Positions 36,016 through 43,429 of a DNA stretch of 64,000 nucleotides are shown here, piece by piece. The DNA is taken from the NCBI GenBank assembly GCA_963729115.1, contig CAVSMR010000004.1:1-64000 (forward strand), given 5' to 3'. The notes below the pieces were generated by a model. The model was given only the letters and a program-made list of their open reading frames with translations. It ran no database searches and was not told the origin of the DNA. Origin of the DNA: Actinophytocola sp963729115. Its GTDB lineage: Bacteria > Actinomycetota > Actinomycetes > Mycobacteriales > Pseudonocardiaceae. Each line of letters opens with the position of its first letter. Positions within the stretch are counted from its first letter, which is position 1. The position numbers and the translations under genes are program-made.

Positions 36016-37092
36016 CTACAGCCATCGGTTCTTGCGGAAGATGCGGTACAGGATCAGACAGCCGCACCCGATCACGCCCATCACGAGCGGGTAGCCGAAC
36101 TGCCAGTGCAGCTCCGGCATGTAGTCGAAGTTCATGCCGTAGACGCCGACGCCCATGGTCGGCACCGCGATGATCGCCGCCCATGAGGTGATCTTGCGCA
36201 TGTCGGTGTTCTGCTGCAGCGAGATCTTCGCGAGCGTGGCGTCCACCAGCGTGGTCAGCAGCTCGTCGAAGCTCGCCACCCGCTCGGACACCGTCGTGAG
36301 GTGGTCGTCGACGTCGCGGAAGTAGGACCGGACCTGCTCCGGCACGAGCGGCGTGTACCCCTCCGCGAGGCGGCGCAGCGGCACGGCGAGCGGCAGGACC
36401 GCCCTGCGCAGCTCCAGGATCTCCCGCTTCATCAGGTACATCTGCTCCGCGCCGATCGGGCTGCGGGGCGCGAACACGCTCGCCTCGATGACGTCGATGT
36501 CGTTCTCGAACGACTCGCTGACCACCAGATAGCTGTCGACGACGCGGTCGGCGATGCCGTGCAGCACCGCGGCGGGCCCGATCCGCAGCCGCTCCGGCGC
36601 CGCCTCGAGCTCCTCGCGCAGCGACTGCAGCCCGGAATGCTTGCCGTGCCGCACGGTCACGATGAACTGCTTGCCGAGGAACGCCATGAGCTCGCCGGTC
36701 TCGACGATCTCGTTCGCGGTCGTCGGGGACTCGTGCTCGATGTAGCGGACCGTCTTGAGCACCATGAACAGCGTCTCGTCGTAGCGGTCCAGCTTGGGCC
36801 GCTGATGCGCGGTGACCGCGTCCTCGACGGCCAGCTCGTGCAGGCCGAACGTGTCCGCGATGCCCTGCAGCTGGTCCTCGCCCGGCTCGTAGAGGCCGAT
36901 CCACACGAAGCCCTCGCGGCGCCTGCGGACCTCGGTGATCGCGTCGAGGTGCGACCACTGGCCCGGCAGCCGCTCGCCGTCCACGTAGACCGCGCAGTCG
37001 ACGACGTGTGCCAGCTCCTCCGCCGGCACCACATGCTGCTGCCGGCGGTTCGAACGGCCTCTGAGACCGCCGAGGGAGGGGATTGCGGGCAT
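36016..37092 (-). CDS. corA: Magnesium/cobalt transporter CorA
   Basis: Pentameric Mg2+ channel of the cytoplasmic membrane. The 358-residue product has the long cytoplasmic domain (DCAVYVDGERLPGQW to FDELLTTLVDATLAKISLQQ). Two C-terminal transmembrane helices follow, with the selectivity motif YGMNFDYMPE between them and the basic end RIFRKNRWL. The start at 37092 (MPAIPSLGGLRGRSNRR) follows CTGGAGGACCACA. A short leader ORF with a strong ribosome binding site lies upstream, so expression may be controlled by the leader. Confidence 0.95.
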   Translation of the reverse strand: MPAIPSLGGLRGRSNRRQQHVVPAEELAHVVDCAVYVDGERLPGQWSHLDAITEVRRRREGFVWIGLYEPGEDQLQGIADTFGLHELAVEDAVTAHQRPKLDRYDETLFMVLKTVRYIEHESPTTANEIVETGELMAFLGKQFIVTVRHGKHSGLQSLREELEAAPERLRIGPAAVLHGIADRVVDSYLVVSESFENDIDVIEASVFAPRSPIGAEQMYLMKREILELRRAVLPLAVPLRRLAEGYTPLVPEQVRSYFRDVDDHLTTVSERVASFDELLTTLVDATLAKISLQQNTDMRKITSWAAIIAVPTMGVGVYGMNFDYMPELHWQFGYPLVMGVIGCGCLILYRIFRKNRWL

Positions 37093-37180
37093 TGTGGTCC
37101 TCCAGCCAGGGACGTCTGATCTCGACGCGCCGGATGCCTCCGGCGCCGGAGCGTCCGGCCGGAACCTACGGGCCCCTTGG

Positions 37181-37258
37181 CTAGCGGGTGACCCTTCCAG
37201 CGAGGACGCGGGTGCTACTGCCACCAGTCGCGCCGGCATGGTTATGCGGGTCGCTCAT
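37181..37258 (-). CDS. corA leader ORF (25 aa)
   Basis: ATG stands 6 bases behind GAGGAGGTGAGG, one of the strongest ribosome binding sites in the window. It encodes 25 residues beginning MSDPHNHAGATGGSSTRVL. The remaining 88-base leader before corA contains a perfect palindrome CTCCGGCGCCGGAG (about 37137-37150) and further self-complementary GC stretches. The arrangement suggests translation-coupled attenuation of corA, as known for some Mg2+ transporter genes. It does not resemble the M-box riboswitch. Confidence 0.5.
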   Translation of the reverse strand: MSDPHNHAGATGGSSTRVLAGRVTR

Positions 37259-37308
37259 GCGTCCTCACCTCCTCGGGTCGATGTGGTGCGGGCTCACTCA
37301 CACACCAG

Positions 37309-37336
37309 TTGTCGAGGGTACTCCACCTGGCAGACT
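37309..37336 (+). promoter_or_regulatory. Promoter candidate for the MaoC-type gene
   Basis: TTGTCG (37309-37314), 16-base spacer, CAGACT (37331-37336), placing a transcription start about 35 bases before the GTG at 37377. It lies in the 284-base divergent gap with corA. Confidence 0.45.
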
Positions 37337-37376
37337 GCCCGAATTCGGTCTTGACGGGGAGGCTAGGGAGGTCGCG

Positions 37377-37883
37377 GTGCAGTTCGGGCGGTACTACGAG
37401 GAGTTCGAGGTCGGCGCGGTCTACAAGCACTGGCCGGGCAAGACGGTCACCGAGTACGACGACCACCTGTTCTGCCTGCTCACCATGAACCACCACCCGC
37501 TGCACCTGGACGCCCACTACGCGGAGGAGACCACCGACTTCGGCAAGAACGTCGTGGTCGGCAACTACGTCTACTCGCTCCTGCTCGGCATGTCCGTGCC
37601 CGACGTCTCCGGCAAGGCCATAGCGAACCTGGAGGTGGAGTCACTCAAGCACGTGAAGCCGACCTTCCACGGCGACACCATCTACGGCGAGACCGAGGTG
37701 CTCGGGACGACCCCGTCGAAGTCCAAGGACGACCGGGGCGTGGTGCACGTCGAGACGCGCGGCTACAAGCAGGACGGCACGGTCGTGTGCGTGTTCCGCC
37801 GCAAGGTGATGGTGCCGAAGCGTTCCTACGGCGAGGCGCGCGGAGGCGAGCAGCCCGGCCGGCCGGAGCCTCGGGCAGACTGA
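37377..37883 (+). CDS. MaoC-family hydratase
   Basis: Hot-dog-fold enoyl-CoA-type hydratase of 168 residues. FEVGAVYKHWPGKTVTEYDD and LTMNHHPLHLDAHYAEETTD mark the active-site region. The classical GDxNPLH motif is replaced by MNHHPLH, so the usual catalytic Asp is Asn. This resembles the mesaconyl-CoA hydratase-like branch rather than (R)-enoyl-CoA hydratases. GTG start at 37377 behind TAGGGAGG. Substrate cannot be read from sequence. Confidence 0.85.
   Translation: MQFGRYYEEFEVGAVYKHWPGKTVTEYDDHLFCLLTMNHHPLHLDAHYAEETTDFGKNVVVGNYVYSLLLGMSVPDVSGKAIANLEVESLKHVKPTFHGDTIYGETEVLGTTPSKSKDDRGVVHVETRGYKQDGTVVCVFRRKVMVPKRSYGEARGGEQPGRPEPRAD
37876..37881 (+). promoter_or_regulatory. Leaderless promoter -10 candidate
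   Basis: CAGACT ends 6 bases before the ATG at 37888. The context GGCAGACTGAC recurs before the genes at 41369 (GGCAGGCTGAC) and 45803 (minus, GGCAGACTGAC). Confidence 0.5.
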
Positions 37884-37887
37884 CGCC

Positions 37888-38964
37888 ATGAGTGCCGCGC
37901 TCGACGAGATCAGGCAACGGTTGCGCCGGTTCGCGGACGACGCCGCGGCGTCCTCCCCGCTCTACGGCCACCTCGCCGGCGAGGCGGCGGCGGACGACGA
38001 GATCGCCGCGCTGCTCACCGCGGCGCCGCCGGAGCACGCCGACGCGCCGCTGCTGCTCGCCGCCGTGCAGCGGGTGCTCCAGGCCGAGCCGTTCCACGAG
38101 CTCACCAACTACTACCCGGCGCTCGGCGGCAGCTACGGGCCGGACGGCGGCACGTGGCCGCTGTTCCGCACGTTCGCGCTGGAGCGGGCCGACCGGGTCC
38201 GGTCGCTGGTCGCCACGCGGGTGCCGAGGACCAACGAGGTCGGCCGCGCCGCGCTGTTCTACCCGGCGGTCGCGCTCGCCGCGCGGCAGGCGGGCGGGCC
38301 GGTCGGGCTGCTGGAGGTCAACGCGTGTGCCGGGCTGCTGCTGGGCATGGACACCTACTCCTACCGCTACCAGACCGAGCTGGCCGGCCAGATCGCCGCC
38401 GGGCCGGGGCGGGCCGTGCTCGGCCTGCACTGCGCGCTGCGGCTGGAGGCCGGGCAGAAGGGCCCCACGATCCCCAAGCGGCTGTCGATCTCGGCCCGCG
38501 TCGGGCTGGACCCGGCGCCGGTGGACCTCGAGGACGAGGACGAGTACGCGTGGCTGGAGGCCTGCGTCTGGCCGGACCAGCCCGACCGGCTGCGCCAGTT
38601 CGGGGCGGCCGCGACGGCGCGTAAGAAGAAGCCACCCGTTCTGGTGACGGGCGACCCGGTGACCGGTCTCGCCGACGCCGCCGGGCGGATCGCCGAGGAC
38701 CTGCCGGTCGTGGTGATCACGAGCGACGCGCTGCGCGGGTTCGACCGGGTGCCGGACTTCCTCGCGGCGCTGGACGCCGTGGCCGCCCGGCGTCCGGTGT
38801 GGTGGGTGAGCCTGGAGTCGCACGAGGCGGGTCTGTTCCCGGACCGGCCGGACCTGGCGACCGGGCAGGCGATCCTCGCGTGCACCAAGTGGGTCGGCGG
38901 CAGCCGCGTGACGACCGCGCTGGCGCAGACCTCGTGGCACGGCGAACGCATGCACTGGCTGTAA
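37888..38964 (+). CDS. DUF2332 domain protein
   Basis: The 358-residue product belongs to the DUF2332 family. Seen here: HELTNYYPALGGSYGPDGGT near residue 70, TNEVGRAALFYPAVALAARQ, and EVNACAGLLLGMDTYSYRY. The family has no established function; the all-alpha/beta cytoplasmic protein lacks signal or membrane segments. No ribosome binding site precedes the ATG, consistent with a leaderless message. Confidence 0.88.
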   Translation: MSAALDEIRQRLRRFADDAAASSPLYGHLAGEAAADDEIAALLTAAPPEHADAPLLLAAVQRVLQAEPFHELTNYYPALGGSYGPDGGTWPLFRTFALERADRVRSLVATRVPRTNEVGRAALFYPAVALAARQAGGPVGLLEVNACAGLLLGMDTYSYRYQTELAGQIAAGPGRAVLGLHCALRLEAGQKGPTIPKRLSISARVGLDPAPVDLEDEDEYAWLEACVWPDQPDRLRQFGAAATARKKKPPVLVTGDPVTGLADAAGRIAEDLPVVVITSDALRGFDRVPDFLAALDAVAARRPVWWVSLESHEAGLFPDRPDLATGQAILACTKWVGGSRVTTALAQTSWHGERMHWL

Positions 38965-39153
38965 ACCCGCGTGTCCAACGCCCACGCCCCGCGTGTCCAA
39001 CGCCCAGGACAGGTGAGTTCGACACTCGCGACGCGCGAGTCCCTTGTCCGGATCGTGAGTGGACGCTCGCCTCTATCGGCGGTAGCCGCGAATGTTCAAC
39101 TCACCGGTCGCGAGCGTTGGACACGCGGGTTCTGAGCGTTGGACTCGCGGGGG
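38965..39153. repeat. Two-sided 3-prime-end repeat between convergent genes
   Basis: Directly after the stop at 38964 come CCCGCGTGTCCAACGCCCA and CGCGTGTCCAACGCCCAGGA. On the other strand, directly after the Nudix stop, come CCCCGCGAGTCCAACGCTCA and CCGCGTGTCCAACGCTCG. The two halves form an imperfect palindrome filling the 189-base gap. It is a variant of the CGCGAGTCC repeat at 27744, 56158 and 63088, and probably acts as a bidirectional terminator. Confidence 0.75.
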
Positions 39154-39579
39154 TCAGGCGCGGGGGAGGGACTGCCAGGTGGTCAGTGTGCTTGTCAGCT
39201 CGGCCACGAGTCGGTCCTGGCGCTCGAGGTTCGTGAACTCCGCCAGGTCGACCCACGCCACGTCAGAGGCGTCGTCGCCGGCGCGCAGCCGCCCGCCGGT
39301 CACCTCGGCGGCGTAGTCGAAGATCACGAAGACACCCGCCGGAGCCGGGCGCTGTACGCTCCCGATCAAGGAACCGACCCGTACCTCGAGTCCGGTTTCC
39401 TCCAGGAGCTCTCGGGCGACGGCAGAATCGTCCGCCTCACCGGGCTCCACCCGGCCACCAGGCAGCGACCACTGCCCACGGCCAGGCTCGTTACGCCTGC
39501 GGACCAGCAACAACCGTCCCGCAGCGTCATGCACCACCGCTCCGACACACCTGATCATCGGAACGTCGGAGCCGGTCAT
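39154..39579 (-). CDS. Nudix hydrolase
   Basis: Mg2+-dependent hydrolase of nucleoside-diphosphate-linked compounds. The complete Nudix box GGRVEPGEADDSAVARELLE continues ETGLEV and fits GX5EX7REUXEEXGU. The 141-residue size and FVIFDYAAEVTGG strands suit MutT/ADP-ribose-type enzymes. Start ATG at 39579 (MTGSDVPMIRCVGAVVHDA); an internal ATG at 39558 is an alternative. Confidence 0.9.
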   Translation of the reverse strand: MTGSDVPMIRCVGAVVHDAAGRLLLVRRRNEPGRGQWSLPGGRVEPGEADDSAVARELLEETGLEVRVGSLIGSVQRPAPAGVFVIFDYAAEVTGGRLRAGDDASDVAWVDLAEFTNLERQDRLVAELTSTLTTWQSLPRA

Positions 39580-39638
39580 GAACACACAGCGTAGCCGTTG
39601 TGGTGGGATGTCCCCCCGCTCTGCCCCAAGAGCGGTAC

Positions 39639-39644
39639 TAGGCT
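39639..39644 (+). promoter_or_regulatory. -10 candidate upstream of the small exported protein
   Basis: TAGGCT fits TANNNT, 83 bases before the GTG at 39727 in the divergent gap with the Nudix gene. No -35 is recognised. Confidence 0.35.
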
Positions 39645-39726
39645 CCCGCCGAGCCTCGTGATGCGGTACAACGGTTTTCAGGAACAAGTCAGCAGCCCAT
39701 CACCCATGGACACGGAGTAGCCCCCG

Positions 39727-39891
39727 GTGAAAGCCAAGAAGGTCCTGATTCTGTCTGGCGCGGCGTTGTTGGTGTTCTTCCTCGTGACCCAACCCGTCCA
39801 GTCCGCCGCGCTCGTGACCTCCATCCTGGACACGTTGAAGGAAGCCGCGGAAGCGGTGATCACGTTCGTGCGCTCGGTATTCCAGACCTGA
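39727..39891 (+). CDS. Small exported or membrane-anchored protein (54 aa)
   Basis: MKAKKVLILSGAALLVFFLV is a signal-peptide-like start with a TQPVQSAA cleavage-like site. After it comes an amphipathic helix (LVTSILDTLKEAAEAVITFV) ending SVFQT. GGAG stands about 10 bases before the GTG. It lies 18 bases upstream of the PH-domain membrane gene, so the pair is probably one transcript. Too short for automatic gene finders but with clear coding character. Confidence 0.65.
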   Translation: MKAKKVLILSGAALLVFFLVTQPVQSAALVTSILDTLKEAAEAVITFVRSVFQT

Positions 39892-39909
39892 TCCGAGTAC
39901 CGTCGAACC

Positions 39910-40473
39910 ATGTTCGCCCCACGGGATTCAGACGAGTACCTGCTTGACTCGGAACGCCGGGTCATCCGGGTACGCCTGCATTGGGCCTGCCTCGCCTGGG
40001 ACATCTTCGAGACGGTGGCGCTGCTCGCCGTCGCCGTCATGGTGTCCTACCTGTTGCCGGCCGCGATGTGGCTGCTGCAGAACGTCCTCTGGTACGCGGC
40101 CCTGTTCGTGGTGCTCCATTTCGCCTACAAGGTGTTGTCCTGGTGGGTGGAGCGGATCGTGGTGACCGACAAACGCATGATGATGACGACCGGCATCATC
40201 ACCACGAAAGTGTTGATGATGCCGATCACCAAGGTCACCGACCTCACCTACGAGCGACCGCTCATGGGCCGCATCCTGGGCTACGGCACGATGATCGTCG
40301 AGTCGGCCGGCCAGATCCAGGCACTGAACCGGCTCGAGTACCTCCCCAAGGCCGAGCAGGTCTACGACGCCATCTCGGAGCTGGTGTTCGGCGACAAGAA
40401 GGCCCAGGAGGCGCGCTTCTCGATGATCAAGGCGCAGCGCCTGGCCCGCGGCGGCAAGCGGGCGGTCACCTGA
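39910..40473 (+). CDS. PH domain-containing membrane protein (bPH2/DUF304)
   Basis: The 187-residue product has two transmembrane helices (IFETVALLAVAVMVSYLLPA and LQNVLWYAALFVVLHFAYKV) followed by a bacterial PH domain: WWVERIVVTDKRMMMTTGII, MPITKVTDLTYERPLMGRIL, YGTMIVESAGQ. The family acts at the cytoplasmic membrane; its ligand is unknown. Confidence 0.88.
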   Translation: MFAPRDSDEYLLDSERRVIRVRLHWACLAWDIFETVALLAVAVMVSYLLPAAMWLLQNVLWYAALFVVLHFAYKVLSWWVERIVVTDKRMMMTTGIITTKVLMMPITKVTDLTYERPLMGRILGYGTMIVESAGQIQALNRLEYLPKAEQVYDAISELVFGDKKAQEARFSMIKAQRLARGGKRAVT

Positions 40474-40503
40474 CCGTCGGACCCCTCACGTTCAATAGAC
40501 CAC

Positions 40504-41364
40504 GTGAGGATCGATCTGCACACCCACTCGACCGCGTCGGACGGCACCGACTCGCCTGCCGAGCTGGTCGCCAACGCGGCCGCCGCCGGACTCGACGCGC
40601 TCGCGATCACCGACCACGACACGACGGCGGGCTGGGCGCAGGCCCGGGCCGCCCTGCCGCCGGGGCTGCGGCTGGTCCGCGGCGCGGAGCTGTCCTGTGT
40701 GAGCGCCGACGGCCGCGGTGGGCACTGCACCGTGCACCTGCTCGCGTACCTGTTCGACCCGGACTCCGACGCCGTCGTCCGGGAGTACGCCAGGGCGCGC
40801 GCCGAGCGCAGGGGCCGGCTCGCGAAGATCGCCGACCTGATGGCCGCCGACGGGTTCCCCATCGACGCGGAGTCACTGCTCGCCGCGGTGCCGGAGGAGG
40901 CGACCGCCGGCCGGCCGCACCTCGCGATGGCGCTGATGCGCGCCGGGGTCGTGTCGTCGGTCGACGAGGCGTTCGCGAAGTTCCTCAACGACCGCGGCCG
41001 CTACTACCTGCCGAGCTCGCGCACCCCGATCGAGGACTCGATCGAGATGATCGACCGGGCCGGCGGGGTGACCGTGCTGGCGCACGCGTTCGCGACGCAC
41101 CGCGGCCCGACGGTCACCGCCGACGTGATCAAGGAGCTCGCCGGGGTCGGGCTCACCGGGGTGGAGGTCGACCATCCGGACCACGACGACGACGCGCGGG
41201 ACCGGCTGCGCAGGCTGGCCGGCGACCTGGGCCTGTTGATGACCGGATCGAGTGACTACCACGGCACCAACAAGGTGATCCGGCTCGGTCAGGAGACCAC
41301 CGCGCCGGAGATGCTCGACGAGATCGCACGCCGCGCGACCGGTGTCGGGATCGTGGCAGGCTGA
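40504..41364 (+). CDS. PHP-domain phosphoesterase
   Basis: The 286-residue PHP metal-dependent phosphoesterase has DLHTHSTASDGTDSP (first HxH motif), ITDHDTTAGW (DHD), GAELSC, and VLAHAFATHRG and GSSDYHG later. This combination and length match the YciV/RNase AM and 3,5-nucleoside-bisphosphate phosphatase group. GTG start at 40504 has no ribosome binding site. Confidence 0.9.
   Translation: MRIDLHTHSTASDGTDSPAELVANAAAAGLDALAITDHDTTAGWAQARAALPPGLRLVRGAELSCVSADGRGGHCTVHLLAYLFDPDSDAVVREYARARAERRGRLAKIADLMAADGFPIDAESLLAAVPEEATAGRPHLAMALMRAGVVSSVDEAFAKFLNDRGRYYLPSSRTPIEDSIEMIDRAGGVTVLAHAFATHRGPTVTADVIKELAGVGLTGVEVDHPDHDDDARDRLRRLAGDLGLLMTGSSDYHGTNKVIRLGQETTAPEMLDEIARRATGVGIVAG
41357..41362 (+). 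promoter_or_regulatory. Leaderless promoter -10 candidate
   Basis: CAGGCT ends 6 bases before the GTG at 41369 and overlaps the end of the preceding gene. Confidence 0.45.
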
Positions 41365-41368
41365 CGCG

Positions 41369-41983
41369 GTGCTCTTCGACTGGCGGCTGTTCGCCGAGGC
41401 CACCATCACCCTCGTCGTGATCATGGACCCACCCGGCACGGTCCCGGTGTTCCTCAGCCTGGTCGGCCGCCGCCCCCGGCCCGCGCGGGTGCGCGCCGCC
41501 CGCCAGGCGGTGCTGGTGTCACTCGGTGTGATCAGCCTGTTCGCGCTCGGCGGCGAGGCGATCCTGTCCTACCTCGGCATCGGCATCCCCGCGGTCCAGG
41601 GCGCGGGCGGCCTGCTGTTGCTGCTGATCGCGCTGGACCTGCTGACCGGCAAGAACGCGGCCCAGCCGGAGGCGGTCGAGGACGTCAACGTCGCGCTCGT
41701 GCCGCTGGGCACCCCGCTGCTCGCGGGCCCCGGCGCGATCGCCGCGACGATCGTGTTCGTCCGGCACGCGGACGGCGAGGTCGGGTCGTACCTGGCGCTC
41801 GGGCTCGCGATCGTGGCCGTGCACGTGGTGCTGTGGCTGTGCCTGCGGTTCTCCGGGCTGCTGATCCGGCTGTTCAAGGACAGCGGCATCACGCTGCTCG
41901 CGAAGATCGCCGGTCTGCTGCTCGCGGCCATCGCGGTGCAGCTGGTGGCGGACTCGGTGCGCGGGTTCGTGGCCGGGGGGTAG
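41369..41983 (+). CDS. MarC-family integral membrane protein
   Basis: The 204-residue protein has six predicted transmembrane helices. MDPPGTVPVFLSLVGRR is the family motif (MDPxGxxPxFL), with VPLGTPLLAGPGAIAATIVF in the second half, as in MarC/YhgN. Transport function is not established for the family. Confidence 0.88.
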   Translation: MLFDWRLFAEATITLVVIMDPPGTVPVFLSLVGRRPRPARVRAARQAVLVSLGVISLFALGGEAILSYLGIGIPAVQGAGGLLLLLIALDLLTGKNAAQPEAVEDVNVALVPLGTPLLAGPGAIAATIVFVRHADGEVGSYLALGLAIVAVHVVLWLCLRFSGLLIRLFKDSGITLLAKIAGLLLAAIAVQLVADSVRGFVAGG

Positions 41984-42017
41984 CGGCACTCGGCACAGAA
42001 CTGTCGGACCCCTGCTC

Positions 42018-42023
42018 TACGGT
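42018..42023 (+). promoter_or_regulatory. Leaderless promoter -10 candidate
   Basis: TACGGT followed after 7 bases by the GTG at 42031. There is no Shine-Dalgarno sequence. Confidence 0.5.
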
Positions 42024-42030
42024 TGATTCC

Positions 42031-42858
42031 GTGCAACTCGGGTTCGACGCCATGCCACGCAAGCTCATCAAGGTCACGCCGTCTCGGCTCGCGACGTGGG
42101 TGGACTGCCCGCGCCGTTTCCGGATGGCGTACCTCGACCGGCCGACGCCGCCACGCGGCGGCGCGTGGGCCCACAGCACCATGGGAGCGGTGGTGCACAA
42201 CGCGTTGCGGGCGTTCTTCGACCTGCCGGTGGCGCGCCGCACACCGGCGGCCGCGGCCGCGCTCGTCGGCCAGCACTGGAGCGACGAGGGGTTCGCGACC
42301 TCGTTGCAGGGCGCGATGTACCGCGACCGCGCCAAGGGCTGGGTGGCGGACTACGTCGCGGAGAACGACGTGACGATGGACCCGGTCGGCCTGGAGCGCT
42401 GGGTGTCCGCGCCGGTGGGCACGATCGTCGCCGAGGGCCGGGTCGACCGCATCGACGAGCGCGACGGCGAGGTCGTGATCATCGACTACAAGACCGGCCG
42501 CGCCGCGCTCACGACCGACGACGCGCGGGGGTCGCAGGCGCTGGCCCTGTACGTGCTGGCCGCGCGCAGGACGCTGCGCCGGCCGTGCACCCGTGTCGAG
42601 CTGCACCACCTGCCGACCGGCACGGTCGCAGCGTGGGAGCACACGGAGGAGTCGCTCGACCGGCACCGCAGGCGGGCCGAGGAGGCGGCGGAGGAATACC
42701 ACCTGGCGACGGATACCCTCAACGCCGGCGGCGACGCGGACGTGTTGTTCCCGCCGCAGGTGGGCCGGCAGTGCTCGTGGTGCGACTTCCGGCGCAGCTG
42801 CCCGGAGGGCCAGGCCGCCGGACCGGCCGCGGAGCCCTGGGCGATGCTCGTGCCGTGA
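42031..42858 (+). CDS. RecB-family PD-(D/E)XK exonuclease
   Basis: The 275-residue nuclease has the RecB/Cas4-like core: SRLATWVDCPRRFRMAYLDR (first Cys), GAVVHNALRAFFDLP, then the active site GRVDRIDERDGEVVIIDYKT with D and DYK. The C-terminal CSWCDFRRSCP adds three Cys. The four Cys could bind an iron-sulfur cluster as in AddB/Cas4. Start GTG at 42031 is favoured by the -10 hexamer; ATG at 42052 is possible. It stands alone, not beside CRISPR genes. Confidence 0.88.
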   Translation: MQLGFDAMPRKLIKVTPSRLATWVDCPRRFRMAYLDRPTPPRGGAWAHSTMGAVVHNALRAFFDLPVARRTPAAAAALVGQHWSDEGFATSLQGAMYRDRAKGWVADYVAENDVTMDPVGLERWVSAPVGTIVAEGRVDRIDERDGEVVIIDYKTGRAALTTDDARGSQALALYVLAARRTLRRPCTRVELHHLPTGTVAAWEHTEESLDRHRRRAEEAAEEYHLATDTLNAGGDADVLFPPQVGRQCSWCDFRRSCPEGQAAGPAAEPWAMLVP

Positions 42859-42904
42859 GCTACAGTCGCCCGGACGTGTGGAGGCTTGAGTGGACTCGTC
42901 GGAC

Positions 42905-42983
42905 GTGAGCGAGCTTGCGAGCGAACGAAATGTCACGGGGCGACCGCGAGCGGCGTCCCGGAGCCCGCGAGGGGACGACGTGA
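42905..42983 (+). repeat. Dispersed MSELASE repeat (copy B)
   Basis: A 79-base unit starting GTGAGCGAGCTTGCGAGCGA and ending GAGGGGACGACGTGA, about 80 percent identical to 30531-30608 (reverse strand). Its GTG is in frame with the following gene through the whole repeat, because this copy is one base longer than copy A. Confidence 0.7.
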
Positions 42984-43315
42984 ACACGGTGCAGCTCCCC
43001 ACCTCGCCGGGAGCGACCACCATGGACCTGCGCACCCCCCGCCGGCGCGGCGGGCTGTGGCGCGAGCTGTCCGGCGCGCTCGCGATCGGTGTGTCCGTGC
43101 TCGCCGTGGTCGTCGTCGTGTTCCAGGTGCTGGCGTGGGTGCGCGACATGCCGGGGCCCGGGCTGTGGATGGTGCTCGGCCACCTCGGCGCGGCCGTGCT
43201 CGCGGTGGTGGGCCAACGCTTCGCCGACCGCTACGCGGGTTGGGCCGCGGCGGCCGCCACCCTCGGCGTCATGGCCGTCACGGGCGCCACGCTGTGGTTC
43301 TTCTGGTGGGCCTGA
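42980..43315 (+). CDS. Small membrane protein, two to three TM helices
   Basis: The 111-residue product from GTG 42980 has LSGALAIGVSVLAVVVVVFQ, a PGPGLWMVLGHLGAAVLAVV helix, and a C-terminal WAAAAATLGVMAVTGATLWF helix. No family recognised. The start is uncertain: translation could begin at GTG 42905 inside the repeat (25 more residues) or at ATG 43022. The last helices are hydrophobic with Trp-rich ends (WFFWWA). Confidence 0.65.
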   Translation: MNTVQLPTSPGATTMDLRTPRRRGGLWRELSGALAIGVSVLAVVVVVFQVLAWVRDMPGPGLWMVLGHLGAAVLAVVGQRFADRYAGWAAAAATLGVMAVTGATLWFFWWA

Positions 43316-43346
43316 CCAGCACGTCAGCCGTGATCTGAGGTCCGCG

Positions 43347-43367
43347 CCGGCCGCCAGTGCGGCGGCC
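43347..43367. terminator. Bidirectional terminator candidate
   Basis: CGGCCGCC, loop AGTGC, GGCGGCCG, 8-bp GC stem between the convergent membrane-protein and hydrolase genes. No T-tract. Confidence 0.45.
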
Positions 43368-43429
43368 GAACAGGTCCGGCGGCCGGCGGCAAGGCCATTC
43401 GAGGGGTGGTCGGCGCCGAGGCGCTCCGC

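Noticed and set aside
36016..41364. Long open frames on the opposite strands of real genes, for example within rplC, rpsC, eccE and adnA
   Set aside because: High GC content gives long spurious ORFs; they show arginine/proline/glycine-biased composition and no family motifs.
42031..42858. RecB-like nuclease as Cas4 of a CRISPR system
   Set aside because: No cas genes or repeat-spacer array are present anywhere in the window; the repeats seen are not regularly spaced.
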